In this document: positions 1 through 8,422 of the stretch, in pieces
How the letters are laid out: the number at the start of each line of letters is the position of its first letter
How positions within the stretch are numbered: position 1 is the first letter of the stretch
DNA from: Deltaproteobacteria bacterium
Lineage (GTDB): Bacteria > Bdellovibrionota > Bdellovibrionia > Bdellovibrionales > Bdellovibrionaceae
Assembly (NCBI GenBank): GCA_017302835.1
Contig: JAFLCC010000014.1
Location: forward strand, 1-64,000
Reading direction: 5' to 3'
Length of the DNA: 64,000 nucleotides
Translations under genes and position numbers: made by a program
Notes under the pieces: generated by a model
Seen by the model: the letters and a program-made list of their open reading frames with translations, nothing else
The model's database searches: none
What the model was told of the DNA's origin: nothing

Positions 1-122
1 GATTAAGAATAGCAAGAGAAAAAACCATCAATCAAAACTTGAACTGACAGTACAGATTTTTTTAAAAAAGTTAAAAATAAATTGATGAACAAAAGGGCAA
101 CTGTCAGATTAAATCCCAACTT
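1..122. other. AT-rich non-coding stretch beyond integrase stop
   Basis: No gene is visible. It holds CTGACAG at 44-50 and its inverse CTGTCAG at 101-107, which also read as imperfect direct repeats AACTG(A/T)CAG. Lying directly beyond the integrase gene, these could be recombinase arm sites or part of a weak transcript end, but nothing proves either. No copy of the tRNA-Cys 3' end found at 37505 occurs here. Confidence 0.3.
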
Positions 123-1322
123 CTACACATAAAGATTTACGACCTTCTCCATGATCCCCTGATCATTCGGTATGAAATCAAGCCCTTCCGTTGCGCCTCT
201 TTCATCCACGCCAGCTAATCGAATATATCGTTCAGCCGTTTTTAAATCCCTCCATCCACAGATTTTCATTACTGTTGTTGAAGGAACTCCGCGCGATATC
301 AGATGCGTCGCAAAACAAGCTCTTAACGTATGAAAGCGAACCGTTGGGATGCCGATTTCACGGCAAAACGCCCGAAGAACTTTTGCCTGATAGCCTTCCT
401 TCCAAGTTGAAAAGCGAGGAAGAAAAAACTGTCCATGTTCGTCAGAGCCAAAGTTTTGTTGCTTCAACTCCATCAATATCATGTAAAGCTCACTCGACAC
501 AGGAACATTTCGCCAGTATCTAGCCTTCAACGGGCCATACTTTTTTAGACGCTTGTTCCAGGATCTTGTCAGACGAATCAGACCAAAATTTCTTTCATGC
601 GGCGGCAGAGTTTTTTGTCGACTGGCTTCTTCTAAAGAAACCAACTCCACATCCTCATGCCGTAGGCCGAACACTTCACCGTTGCGACAGCCTGTTAAGA
701 CCGAGACCGCCCATATCGGATACCAAGGGTGCTGCCTATCTTTCGCTTCACGAAGAAGAGTTTTAATCTGCTCGTGAGTTAAAATCTCTGGCAGCTTCTC
801 TTGCTCTTTCTTCGTCGTATCAACCCCAAACACTGGACTATGATGAGGACCGACAATCAGTCGCTCATCAATACCCCAAAGATAAATTAGGTTGATAACG
901 CTTTTTAGCTTTTTCTGATAGGCCGACGTATTCCCAAGATCCGCAACTTGATTCAATAGCAAGCGACCCTCTCCACGAGTAATCTCTGATGCTGGCCGCT
1001 TGAGCCACGATTGCGTCCACTTGCGAGCCAGATTTGCGTATTCCCAAACCGTAGTTTTCATAATTCGAGACGATGGATAAAGCTCATTGAACTGTGACCA
1101 TCGGTCGATAATGCTTTCCCACGAACATCCTTGAGATTCAAGCCGTGCGATTTCAGATGTGATTTGCACAAGTTGAAATCGCTCTTCTTTTTCAGCTTCT
1201 TTTCTGGATTTAAAACCTCGCTGCATTCTCTGAAGACGAATGCGTGGATTCTTTTTGCTACGACGATTTAAATAATATTTCCAATATGTCTGACCATTTT
1301 CTTCATAAGATAAAATAGACAT
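123..1322 (-). CDS. Tyrosine recombinase / integrase of the mobile element
   Basis: Site-specific recombinase that would integrate and excise the element. The N-terminal half has a basic arm-binding/SAM-like region; the C-terminal half carries the full catalytic set at about R213 (in TGCRNGEV), K266 (in GPLKARYW), H331 and R334 (HTLR), W357 (in CGWRD, replacing the commoner His) and the nucleophile Y366 (in AERYIRL). The start at 1322 is chosen because AAGGAGGT lies eight bases upstream; an upstream in-frame ATG at 1349 would overlap the neighbouring gene and lacks a site. Length about 399 aa is normal for ICE and phage integrases. It follows the excisionase-like gene by 11 bases, so the two are probably one transcript. 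Family is secure; the target site is not known. Confidence 0.93.
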   Translation of the reverse strand: MSILSYEENGQTYWKYYLNRRSKKNPRIRLQRMQRGFKSRKEAEKEERFQLVQITSEIARLESQGCSWESIIDRWSQFNELYPSSRIMKTTVWEYANLARKWTQSWLKRPASEITRGEGRLLLNQVADLGNTSAYQKKLKSVINLIYLWGIDERLIVGPHHSPVFGVDTTKKEQEKLPEILTHEQIKTLLREAKDRQHPWYPIWAVSVLTGCRNGEVFGLRHEDVELVSLEEASRQKTLPPHERNFGLIRLTRSWNKRLKKYGPLKARYWRNVPVSSELYMILMELKQQNFGSDEHGQFFLPRFSTWKEGYQAKVLRAFCREIGIPTVRFHTLRACFATHLISRGVPSTTVMKICGWRDLKTAERYIRLAGVDERGATEGLDFIPNDQGIMEKVVNLYV

Positions 1323-1333
1323 TGTTACCTCCT

Positions 1334-1612
1334 TTATGCCTGAGAGCATTCAATAAGGTAAGCAAGCTCTTTTCTTTTGAAAAACAACTTACCTGAAAAT
1401 TTTCGTCTTTTAATTTTTCCTTGGGATACCAACTTGTGAACTGCATTCACCGATGGGTGCCCTCTTGGACTAAATTTTCTTAAGTATATTGCTGCTTCCG
1501 CTGTAGATAACCACTCCAAATTTTCAAAGAACAAATTACTTCTTGCATCTGAATTTACCTCGTTTTTTTCCACGTTTCCATTCCCTTCTTCTTCTCTACT
1601 TACCTGTGTCAT
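1334..1612 (-). CDS. Excisionase-like small HTH protein
   Basis: A 92-aa protein with a hydrophilic N-terminal tail and a C-terminal winged-helix segment (from about residue 33: LEWLSTAEAAIYLRKF then a recognition helix and KRRKFSGKLFFKRKEL) typical of the HTH_17/excisionase family. Such proteins bind DNA near attachment sites and steer the integrase to excision, or act as repressors. It lies directly upstream of the integrase with an 11-base gap, which supports a directionality-factor role. The start codon at 1612 has only a weak upstream purine tract, so the exact N-terminus is uncertain. Confidence 0.72.
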   Translation of the reverse strand: MTQVSREEEGNGNVEKNEVNSDARSNLFFENLEWLSTAEAAIYLRKFSPRGHPSVNAVHKLVSQGKIKRRKFSGKLFFKRKELAYLIECSQA

Positions 1613-1632
1613 ATTATTATCTCTTCTCTACT

Positions 1633-1761
1633 AACACCTAACCCGCCCGCCGCCGTTGGACCGTCTTCCTGACCACTTACAACCGTTAAACATCTTTAGA
1701 TGTAGGGTGTGAGTGGTCAGGAAGCGCAGAGGGATGACCAGCGGCGGGCGGGTTAGGTGTT
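1633..1761. repeat. 129-bp nested inverted repeat, candidate oriT or structured site
   Basis: Three nested arms are visible. The outer arms, 1633-1653 and 1741-1761, are perfect 21-base inverse copies and very GC-rich (CCCGCCCGCCGC core) in an AT-rich region. The middle arms, 1665-1677 and 1712-1724, are a perfect 13-base pair (CTTCCTGACCACT and inverse). The centre, 1690-1703, is ACATCT-TT-AGATGT. The site lies between the relaxase-like gene (1840) and the excisionase-like gene (1612), the only sizeable gene-free stretch of the conjugation module. Long inverted repeats beside a relaxase gene are typical of transfer origins, but a terminator, a replication origin or an attachment site are alternatives. 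Confidence 0.7.
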
Positions 1762-1839
1762 AATTGCTTATTTTGCTTAAAGAAAATTAAAAAAGTGGTG
1801 GCAAAATGTTTGAGCAGAAAAATCTGGGAGGGCTACCAG

Positions 1840-2682
1840 TTAAATGAGTTCTTCATCTCGCCGTTTTGTCCAACTCGTTGATGTAAGATATCCACACCAT
1901 TTTTCAAATGTAGTGGGTTTTCCACATGCATTAAAAAGTCGTGAAAGCATTGGACCACCACCATCAAGCGAATCAGAAAAGACGAAAAAATTTTCACCAA
2001 ATCTTTTTTGGCGCTGCCAACGATCCAAAAGTTTGGTTTGGTAAAGCAGTCTAATTGTTTCTGAAAGTCGTCCGCTATCGCAAATATAAATCAGCCCATC
2101 AATACTTGTTTCGCCCATATATTTTTTAAATTTTCTAATAAGTCTCTGTTCCGATTTTCTGGTTCTTTCAATTTCAAATGCAAGATGTACGACTTCAGTT
2201 GTTTCTGTTCTTGGAATCATTAGCAAGAAATCAGGTTTCAAATCAAAATCCTGATTCTTAAGTCCGAGAACATTCATAGCTATCTGATCACAGTTAATAT
2301 CGCCCTCGCGCACGATTTTAGAATCTGGAAAATGTCGTTTCATATTTAAAATCCAGTATTCACACCATTGATTATGAAACCAATCCTGCTTTCGCAGCAA
2401 TGGCTGCTTGATCTCGTCAGTGTGACATTTTAAAATTTCAGCCGACTTCATTCGGCTCGCTGGCCCCTGAGCTATCATGTAAAAAGTAATTTGAGTTGTT
2501 GATTGAACCACTTCAATTAGATTTTTATTTCTCAAAACTTGAAGAGCTTTGCGTATATTTTGCTTCGCCATTGGGGGTGTTAGCATTCTAAAAAGCAGAT
2601 CAATCGTCAAAGGACCGCTCTCCTTGATTAACCATAGAATCTCTTTCCCTCGTTTAGTTTGCTTTTGTTTTGTAACCGTCAT
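1840..2682 (-). CDS. Replic_Relax / MOBC-like relaxase candidate
   Basis: A 280-aa protein. Residues about 10-75 form a winged helix (EILWLIKESGPLTIDLLF). Residues about 130-215 show a restriction-endonuclease-like core: PDF at the second position of a PD-(D/E)XK motif, then AFEIER and a lysine-rich helix (RLIRKFKKY). This arrangement matches the plasmid 'replication-relaxation' family and resembles the CloDF13 MobC type of relaxase, which lacks the HUH fold. No other relaxase is present in the window, and the gene sits between an accessory DNA-binding protein (4-base ATGA overlap with the upstream gene) and the nested repeat at 1633. Role as the nicking enzyme is an inference; a transcription factor or replication protein is possible. 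Confidence 0.65.
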   Translation of the reverse strand: MTVTKQKQTKRGKEILWLIKESGPLTIDLLFRMLTPPMAKQNIRKALQVLRNKNLIEVVQSTTQITFYMIAQGPASRMKSAEILKCHTDEIKQPLLRKQDWFHNQWCEYWILNMKRHFPDSKIVREGDINCDQIAMNVLGLKNQDFDLKPDFLLMIPRTETTEVVHLAFEIERTRKSEQRLIRKFKKYMGETSIDGLIYICDSGRLSETIRLLYQTKLLDRWQRQKRFGENFFVFSDSLDGGGPMLSRLFNACGKPTTFEKWCGYLTSTSWTKRRDEELI

Positions 2683-2996
2683 TGTTCGATATTTTCCATC
2701 GAAAGTTGGCCACGAGAAGATTTCTTTCCGACTTTGGATTTAATATCCATCAGCGCCCGAATTGCAGAATCGATATCAATTTCCTTTTGTGATGACAACA
2801 ATCTTAAAGATTTTCTTATGTTTGTATGTTTTGCCTGTAGTCCCCGAATATCAAGTTTAGTGGTGATTAGAATTTCATTCACCACATCTGAAAAAGTAAT
2901 CGAGCCATTTACAAATCCTTCATTGGCCTCTTTCGTGAGATTTTCCAATGCAGTCCATGATTCATCACTCATAACAATTTGAAGTTTCTTTTTCAC
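2679..2996 (-). CDS. Small relaxosome accessory-like DNA-binding protein
   Basis: 105 aa, beginning with GTG whose bases overlap the TAG stop of the lipoprotein gene. The pattern of a short N-terminal strand (KKKLQIVMSDESW) followed by two helices (LTKEAN..., FSDVVNEILITT) fits a ribbon-helix-helix fold, then a basic helical tail. Proteins of this size placed just before a relaxase are often MobC-type accessory factors that bind oriT. It overlaps the next gene by four bases, so translation is coupled. The fold is inferred by eye; function is suggested only by position. Confidence 0.55.
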   Translation of the reverse strand: MKKKLQIVMSDESWTALENLTKEANEGFVNGSITFSDVVNEILITTKLDIRGLQAKHTNIRKSLRLLSSQKEIDIDSAIRALMDIKSKVGKKSSRGQLSMENIEQ

Positions 2997-3334
2997 TAGC
3001 GACCACCTTTCTTGATTTTTGGTTGTGGAATTACAAATGGACTTGGCGGAAGATCCCCAAAGTAAATTTCAGTTTGCCGAGACATTTCGTCGCGATCCTC
3101 GACAACCTGTTGGTGAATAAAGTATGAGGTGATGAGTCCAAGCCCGAGACCGATACTTGCACCAAGTCCGACCTCTTCAGCAGATGGATTTCTACCACCA
3201 GCGCCATGACCAGCGTAAGTTGCAGCAGCACCAGTCAATGCACCAGTGACAGCTCCAAGCCTAAAAGATTGATCGAGTGTCGTGCAAGATATTGAAAGAG
3301 CCATTACAAGGCTCAATAAAAATATGCGTTTCAT
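2996..3334 (-). CDS. Glycine-zipper lipoprotein (possible VirB7-like)
   Basis: 112 aa. The first 17 residues form a signal peptide ending in a lipobox (ALSISC), so Cys17 is likely lipidated. Residues 27-75 hold a glycine/alanine-rich zipper segment (GAVTGALTGAAATY, then GLGASIGLGLGL), as in outer-membrane or entry-exclusion lipoproteins. A perfect AGGAGG site precedes the ATG. It opens the small operon leading to the relaxase-like gene. A VirB7 or exclusion role in the conjugation machine is plausible but unproven. Confidence 0.6.
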   Translation of the reverse strand: MKRIFLLSLVMALSISCTTLDQSFRLGAVTGALTGAAATYAGHGAGGRNPSAEEVGLGASIGLGLGLITSYFIHQQVVEDRDEMSRQTEIYFGDLPPSPFVIPQPKIKKGGR

Positions 3335-3409
3335 TTCGCAGTCCTCCTGTTTTTAAATCAGTAAAGGAGTGGAAAAGTGGGATGGGTTAAGTTGATTAAT
3401 CTAAATTTT

Positions 3410-4384
3410 CTAAATTAATTTACGGATCGATTGCATATTAACGTTGTTAAAATGAAACTTTTCTTTTTCATTTTGGGAAAATCCTTCATGGTCTAGGTCA
3501 CCATTCAAAACTCTATCGTGATATCGATGAGATTCTTCAACAAGTTTATCTCTAAGCATGTATCCATAAGTGTTTGAAACAGGATCTGTGACGCCCTCAT
3601 TGAGCTTATCATTAATTCCAGATTCAATATCAACCAATTTGTTTGCGCCCCAAACTACCATTAAAACTAGATCTCTTGCTGTTTCTTCCTTTGAGGCAAA
3701 GTTCATTTCCATGTGGGCGAAACTACTGTTGCATACTAAGTAACGTATCTTAGTTAGCAATTCTTCAATTTTTTGAAAGCGGTCGCTTAATGTAGAAAAA
3801 TTCAGTTTATCAATTTGGTCTTTACCCTTAACTCGTTCATACTTGTGGGCACGGTGCATATTTCTGTCGTCTACAACGTCAGTAATTAAACTCTCAAATT
3901 TAAGTTTTAACTTGTCGATATCATCAGGAGTAATTTTTATTGGGCTTCTGTTTCTTGCCTCAGGAAACAAATCAAACATAGTTTCTTCATGTGATTTGAG
4001 TGCATTTTCGATAAAATTTTCTTGGATTTCTAATTCTGTCCTCTCAATTTCTTCAGCTGTCGGAACAAATCCTATACAGATGGTGCTTCCTTTCACGGGA
4101 GAAACATTTGCCGCTTTCAGCGGTTTTATTTGATGTGTGTTGGCTTTTAATTTATTAAAGAAACCTCCACTCCCCAGCATTCCTTTAGCTAAGGATGCAA
4201 AATCTACTACTAGCATATCCCATGTATCATGAAGCATTCGAAAGACAATATCGTTTTTAACTTGAAAGGTTTTACCTTTTGTAACCTCAGCGAACTGCGT
4301 TTCAACTTCAGTAAGGAAATAAAGGCGAGTCTTAATCCTAGATAAAGTATCTTCCGTTTCTCTTATAATTAGCTCAACACTCAT
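3410..4384 (-). CDS. HEPN-motif protein of a PIN-linked cassette
   Basis: 324 aa, no signal peptide or membrane segment. The central part carries R174-x5-H180 within DDRNMHRAHKYER, the R-x4-6-H signature of HEPN ribonucleases; the surrounding helices and the HRAHKYE context resemble AbiU2-like HEPN proteins. The N-terminal half is helical (HDTWDMLVVDFASLA), the C-terminus is charged. It starts 30 bases after the stop of the PIN-domain gene and lies with it inside the conjugation region. Family-level assignment is tentative; a ribonuclease or defence role is inferred from the motif and neighbour only. Confidence 0.5.
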   Translation of the reverse strand: MSVELIIRETEDTLSRIKTRLYFLTEVETQFAEVTKGKTFQVKNDIVFRMLHDTWDMLVVDFASLAKGMLGSGGFFNKLKANTHQIKPLKAANVSPVKGSTICIGFVPTAEEIERTELEIQENFIENALKSHEETMFDLFPEARNRSPIKITPDDIDKLKLKFESLITDVVDDRNMHRAHKYERVKGKDQIDKLNFSTLSDRFQKIEELLTKIRYLVCNSSFAHMEMNFASKEETARDLVLMVVWGANKLVDIESGINDKLNEGVTDPVSNTYGYMLRDKLVEESHRYHDRVLNGDLDHEGFSQNEKEKFHFNNVNMQSIRKLI

Positions 4385-4414
4385 TAAATTACCCCAATTT
4401 TCTATTAAATTATC

Positions 4415-5188
4415 TTATAGTTTCTGATCGCCCACCAGTTGAACGTTGCTTTTAGTCTGTTCTAGAATCAAAATGGCCTTGTCATTAAAAAACTCATCAG
4501 TAGAATTTGAAAATTCAAAATCTTTGTCCGCAGTAATCAGCAAAGGTAGCGCACAGGATTGAAAGAGATTAATGATCATTGCATCGGGGCCACGAACCCC
4601 AAGCTGACCCATTGTTTTGACCATATCTTTCCAATACAATGACTTCGGAAGTAAAGCTGATGTTTGTCCTTCCAATACCTCAATGAAATGAAGTCCTAAG
4701 TCCTCTTCAAGAATTTCCCATTCATTTATCAGCATTTCTCCTGCGTAGGTCGAGCAGAATTGACGCCATCCTAACTGACCAGCGGACTCCTCGATCTTTT
4801 CCTTAAGTTTTTTAAGTTGGTTTTCACCAATTTTGAAAGACTGTCCTAGTTTTTTTATTGCGGTATCATCGTCTCTAATTTTTTTAAGAAGATCATAGAG
4901 TGATTTATGTGATGACTTTGGGTTCATAGAATTGAAGGTTTTAATTGCGCCAAGGGTAAGTTGCTTTCTAAATACTAGGTCTATAAATTCCATCCTACCG
5001 ATAACATTTGTATGAATTGGAATATTTTTTTCCTCAAGAATTAGAAAGACATCTAGAGCTTGCTGATACACGCGATCATCGGTATATGAGGCCCCATAAA
5101 GGAATCCTGTGTCAGCTAGACATCCAATACTGCAATCCGTTTGACTCAAAAATTTTTTAAGCTGATCTATCCCCCTTATGATCTGCAT
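4415..5188 (-). CDS. PIN-domain ribonuclease-like protein
   Basis: 257 aa. The acidic residues expected of a PIN fold are in order: D26 (CLADTGFLYGAS), E67 (NVIGRMEFI), D202 (GVRGPDAMI) and D221/D223 (LLITADKDFEF). A helical lysine-rich insertion of roughly 100 residues separates the second and third. PIN proteins are usually RNA-cleaving toxins or processing nucleases. Its ATG overlaps the TAA of the 57-aa gene by one base (TAATG), so the two are translationally coupled like toxin-antitoxin pairs, and a HEPN-motif gene follows 30 bases later. The fold is well supported, the target is unknown. Confidence 0.72.
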   Translation of the reverse strand: MQIIRGIDQLKKFLSQTDCSIGCLADTGFLYGASYTDDRVYQQALDVFLILEEKNIPIHTNVIGRMEFIDLVFRKQLTLGAIKTFNSMNPKSSHKSLYDLLKKIRDDDTAIKKLGQSFKIGENQLKKLKEKIEESAGQLGWRQFCSTYAGEMLINEWEILEEDLGLHFIEVLEGQTSALLPKSLYWKDMVKTMGQLGVRGPDAMIINLFQSCALPLLITADKDFEFSNSTDEFFNDKAILILEQTKSNVQLVGDQKL

Positions 5189-5361
5189 TAAATTTCCAAA
5201 TCCGATGGAGGCTTCTGCGGAGTCGCAGATTTAGCTGGCTTTTCAGTTTCATTGAGAATTTTCATAAGGTCCTCTGGAGGTGTCTTTTCACCAATTTTTT
5301 TAAGTCTTTCAGACCATTTCTTGGCGGCTCCCTTTTTAGGACCTTGTTTAGTTTTGTTCAT
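5188..5361 (-). CDS. 57-aa lysine-rich protein coupled to PIN gene (antitoxin candidate)
   Basis: A short gene read from ATG at 5361 to a TAA that overlaps the PIN gene start. It encodes MNKTKQGPKKGAAKKW..., continuing with a helical amphipathic middle (SERLKKIGE, PEDLMKILNE) and a proline/alanine-rich end. AAGGGAG precedes the start. Its strong ribosome binding site and one-base overlap with the downstream PIN gene support it as real. It resembles no family I can name; size, charge and coupling suggest an antitoxin or nucleic-acid-binding partner. Confidence 0.65.
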   Translation of the reverse strand: MNKTKQGPKKGAAKKWSERLKKIGEKTPPEDLMKILNETEKPAKSATPQKPPSDLEI

Positions 5362-5436
5362 AAATGACTCCCTTGCTTTTACTTAGTTGTACCATAGCCA
5401 ATATCGTCGATCTAAGCACCTGAAAACACAGCGTTA

Positions 5437-6918
5437 TTAGCTATTGCGTAGTTCCGGAAACCGGATCTTAAACACACTTGAAGCCCCATGCGGAGTCTCA
5501 ATCCCATGTGCTATCAAAACAGCCCCCACCCCGGTCGGTAACGTCTTCAACAAGTCCGGTGACGCTCGAAATTGATGAGCATCTCTTGTGGTCCCCTCCC
5601 CGATCACCTCTGCGGAATCAATGTCCTTTGCATTAGTGATTCGTTGTGTAGTTTTCTGAATATCCTTCGTTCCAAAACACCGAGATAAAAACTCGGCTGA
5701 ATCAGGATCATTTATTCGCAAAACTATTTTTGTCGCCGCATTGTCCGTGATGCGATTTAAGAATCCTTTTGATACTTCCATTACATCACCAATACTTTGA
5801 TGAGAAAAATGAAGAGCAAATCCTGCGGATCTTGCTTTTGAAATCAGATCTGCAAATTCAGGACAGGCAAAAGTCGCAAACTCGTCAAGATAGACTGGAA
5901 CGAGTTTTCTTGGTTTTGCCTGTCCTCGTTCCCTATGCGCTGTTCCGGCCAAAAAATTTAAATGGTTAATAAGAAGTTTTCCGACAATCCCGACGATTTG
6001 GGGTGACATGAGACTTTGTAATCTATAATAAATTACCGATCCCGATTCAGAATCTGATAGATTTATCTTTGATTCACCGATTGGAGAAAGAATCTTTTTT
6101 AAATGGCCAAGTGTAAGTGATTTAACTTGATCGCGTAGTCCCGACAAATCCTGAAAATCCTTAACAGCTAAAGCCTGTGGAAAATCCCCACTATTGACGT
6201 AATGTGAAAATGAATTTGGAGTTTCAAGAATTTCTGAAATATCTATAAGATTTGGATTTTTACCATTAAGTTCATAATATCGTTGAAAGACTCTTTGAAG
6301 TGACGATAAAGCTTTTGATTTATAGTATTCTTCACTCCATGTGAGTGAAGAAAAAAGACGTTGGGCTGCCTCTAGCGGAGATCCCGACTGAAGTGGATCA
6401 TATCCAGTAGAATTTTCATCTGTCAGATCAAAAACACGAAGTCTATCTACTGGAACCCAATTGTAGAGTTCGTTCAAAAATGAAGTATCACCTTTAGCGT
6501 CCATAATAATGCTACCTAAGCCGCGCTGAACATCTTGTCTTAGAAAGTTCAGAATAACACTTTCAGTTTTTCCTGATCCCGTTGCACCTAAAATATGAAT
6601 GTGTCTGGTTCTTATTTTATCAGGAAGATAAATACTTTCATCCATTTCGCAATCTCGGCCCATTACGATTGAATTTTCTGATGGGAGCAACAGACTTTCT
6701 GGAATTTCCTTAATTTGCTCCAGTCGCTTTCTATTTGTCTTACCCCAAGGTGAAAGAAATTGAAGCGCTAGAAGAATTCCGAAAATCAACAGCCCTGTGC
6801 TTATTAAAATAACCAGAGCACGATCAATCCCAGTAAGATTCTGAAAGCCTTCGTAAAGCCAGAGACTAATAAGGCAAACCGGAATAAGCGCAAGAGTAGA
6901 ATAATTTTGATCGTTCAT
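5437..6918 (-). CDS. VirD4-like type IV coupling protein
   Basis: 493 aa. Two N-terminal membrane segments (about residues 7-22 and 33-55) precede a hexameric ATPase domain with Walker A GATGSGKT at 111-118, an acidic MDAKGD segment, Walker B YLDEFATF near residue 350, and the TraG/TraD-type motif SKARSAGFALHFSHQS. Coupling proteins bring relaxase-DNA to the secretion channel at the inner membrane and power transfer. It is the last gene of the secretion operon, sharing one base (TAATG) with the VirB10 gene. A 75-base gap separates it from the PIN cassette. Family identification is firm. Confidence 0.93.
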   Translation of the reverse strand: MNDQNYSTLALIPVCLISLWLYEGFQNLTGIDRALVILISTGLLIFGILLALQFLSPWGKTNRKRLEQIKEIPESLLLPSENSIVMGRDCEMDESIYLPDKIRTRHIHILGATGSGKTESVILNFLRQDVQRGLGSIIMDAKGDTSFLNELYNWVPVDRLRVFDLTDENSTGYDPLQSGSPLEAAQRLFSSLTWSEEYYKSKALSSLQRVFQRYYELNGKNPNLIDISEILETPNSFSHYVNSGDFPQALAVKDFQDLSGLRDQVKSLTLGHLKKILSPIGESKINLSDSESGSVIYYRLQSLMSPQIVGIVGKLLINHLNFLAGTAHRERGQAKPRKLVPVYLDEFATFACPEFADLISKARSAGFALHFSHQSIGDVMEVSKGFLNRITDNAATKIVLRINDPDSAEFLSRCFGTKDIQKTTQRITNAKDIDSAEVIGEGTTRDAHQFRASPDLLKTLPTGVGAVLIAHGIETPHGASSVFKIRFPELRNS

Positions 6919-7745
6919 TATCTTTGTCCTGGAAAATAATCAGTTAATTCAACGAAAAACTCAGTCATTGGTTTAAGAGTCAAAACCTGAGCCCGATTGT
7001 GCGCCATACTTGCATCGGATTGAAACTCTTGCATAAGCCCCGCCGCGACAGCACGAGCAACTAGAGTTTTGAAATCACCGTTATCAGCACTGGCGTCCAC
7101 TGTATTTGGATTATTTGCAGCTGAGCGAATTGCGGCCCTCGCAAATATTCCTTCTTTCTTTGCACCATTGATTCCATAGGTGCCATCTAAACTCAAAGCC
7201 CTTGCAGAAATTGGAACTGCCAAATCAATTCTTCTTGGGTGTCTAACAAATTTAAAATTCATTGTGATTCGTCCGGTTCCACTTTCGGGACTAGCATCTC
7301 CAATTATTGTCGCACCCATAAATTCAGAACCCAGGCCAGCATCCATTACTTGAACGTGAACAGGAGCATTTGAGAAAGTTTCAACAACATTCATTAAGCG
7401 AACTCGAACGATTGTTCCTGGTGAGCGTTTTGAAAAAGCATAGCCACCCTTACCACTACCACCACTTACATTTTGAGCATGAAAACTTATGATTTGGGAA
7501 TGCTTTTCTGGTCGATCAATTTTTGAATCGGCTTTACGCCTATCAGTTGGTTTTGATGGTTCATTCATTGAGGACTCCACCATCTTAAAAAATATAATGG
7601 CGCTGACGGGAATTAAAAAGAAGACAGCAACATCTTTTGCTAAAAGTGAAAGTTGGAACCTAGGTGTGCCACCAGGATAGTCTTCTTCTAACCATCGCTT
7701 AAGAAGTCGTTCTTTCTGCTTTTGAAATGACTGATTTGATTTCAT
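6918..7745 (-). CDS. VirB10/TrbI-like channel protein
   Basis: 275 aa. A short cytoplasmic N-terminus, one membrane helix at about 37-55, a charged linker (PSKPTDRRKAD), then a C-terminal beta domain from about residue 105. The stretch GTIVRVRLMNVVETF ... GSEFMGATIIG ... DLAVPISARALSLDG follows the TrbI/VirB10/DotG pattern of the protein that bridges inner and outer membranes. It is shorter than typical VirB10 because the proline-rich region is reduced. It overlaps the VirB9-like gene by four bases and VirD4 by one. Confidence 0.82.
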   Translation of the reverse strand: MKSNQSFQKQKERLLKRWLEEDYPGGTPRFQLSLLAKDVAVFFLIPVSAIIFFKMVESSMNEPSKPTDRRKADSKIDRPEKHSQIISFHAQNVSGGSGKGGYAFSKRSPGTIVRVRLMNVVETFSNAPVHVQVMDAGLGSEFMGATIIGDASPESGTGRITMNFKFVRHPRRIDLAVPISARALSLDGTYGINGAKKEGIFARAAIRSAANNPNTVDASADNGDFKTLVARAVAAGLMQEFQSDASMAHNRAQVLTLKPMTEFFVELTDYFPGQR

Positions 7746-8422
7746 CGACGGCTCCCTTTCAGTTCAGCTGTATACGGTTTTGAGATACCCTTTATAGGAA
7801 CAATAATACTTACGTCTTTAAAATCAGCTGGGATATTGGGTTTAGTAAAAATCAATCTAGCTTTAACAAATGAATCCCTTTGAGCTTCGCGCCTTTCGGA
7901 CCAAACTTTCACCGGATTAATGATTCTATCTTTATGTTTGATACGAATTAGATCCCAGCTTGGAGAAATCTTCCCTGTTGAATCTGCGGCAATTACAAAA
8001 TCAATCGTTAAGTAATCTTTTTTAGAGTCATAGTCTGATGCCTTTAAATGAAGTCCCCGCGAGTACTTGATTTGAGCAGTAACTTTTACAACTTCAGAAA
8101 CCTTCTGAAGTTCTGTATCAAACTTTTTATAATATGTAGGTTCGGACTCTTCTGAAGCCGTCAAAAGAAATAGTTTGGTTTCTTTTGACTTGAAGTAAAC
8201 AAACATGTTTGTCGTAGCATATGGGCTCAGTGGTTTAATCACAATCGAGCGATTTAGTTTTTCAACTAAAAATAAATTTTGATCTCCCAATACAACCTGT
8301 GTTGGAATCTCTTCAAATTCGAGAATAGAACTAAAGCCTTCTTTTAGGAAAACTGGAAATGCAGTTGGACCAATTGTTGAATTCGCAAATGCTTGTGATA
8401 TTAGAAATAAATATATAAACAT
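7742..8422 (-). CDS. VirB9/TraK-like outer-membrane channel protein
   Basis: 226 aa with an N-terminal signal segment (MFIYLFLISQAFA). The first half is strand-rich (LEFEEIPTQVVLGDQNLF, LNRSIVIKPLSPYATTNMFVYF), like the N-terminal domain of VirB9, TrbG and TraK, which line the outer part of the channel. The second half is also strand-rich and ends with basic residues. Placement between VirB10-like and VirB6-like genes, with one- and four-base overlaps, supports the call. Sequence similarity is weak by eye, so position carries part of the argument. Confidence 0.68.
   Translation of the reverse strand: MFIYLFLISQAFANSTIGPTAFPVFLKEGFSSILEFEEIPTQVVLGDQNLFLVEKLNRSIVIKPLSPYATTNMFVYFKSKETKLFLLTASEESEPTYYKKFDTELQKVSEVVKVTAQIKYSRGLHLKASDYDSKKDYLTIDFVIAADSTGKISPSWDLIRIKHKDRIINPVKVWSERREAQRDSFVKARLIFTKPNIPADFKDVSIIVPIKGISKPYTAELKGSRR

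Noticed and set aside
1-122. attL copy of the tRNA-Cys 3' end
   Set aside because: No stretch matching the tRNA 3' end is found in these bases, so any attL must be outside the window.
191-777. Plus-strand frames of 66-110 codons
   Set aside because: They lie wholly inside the minus-strand integrase, have no ribosome binding site and no recognisable product.
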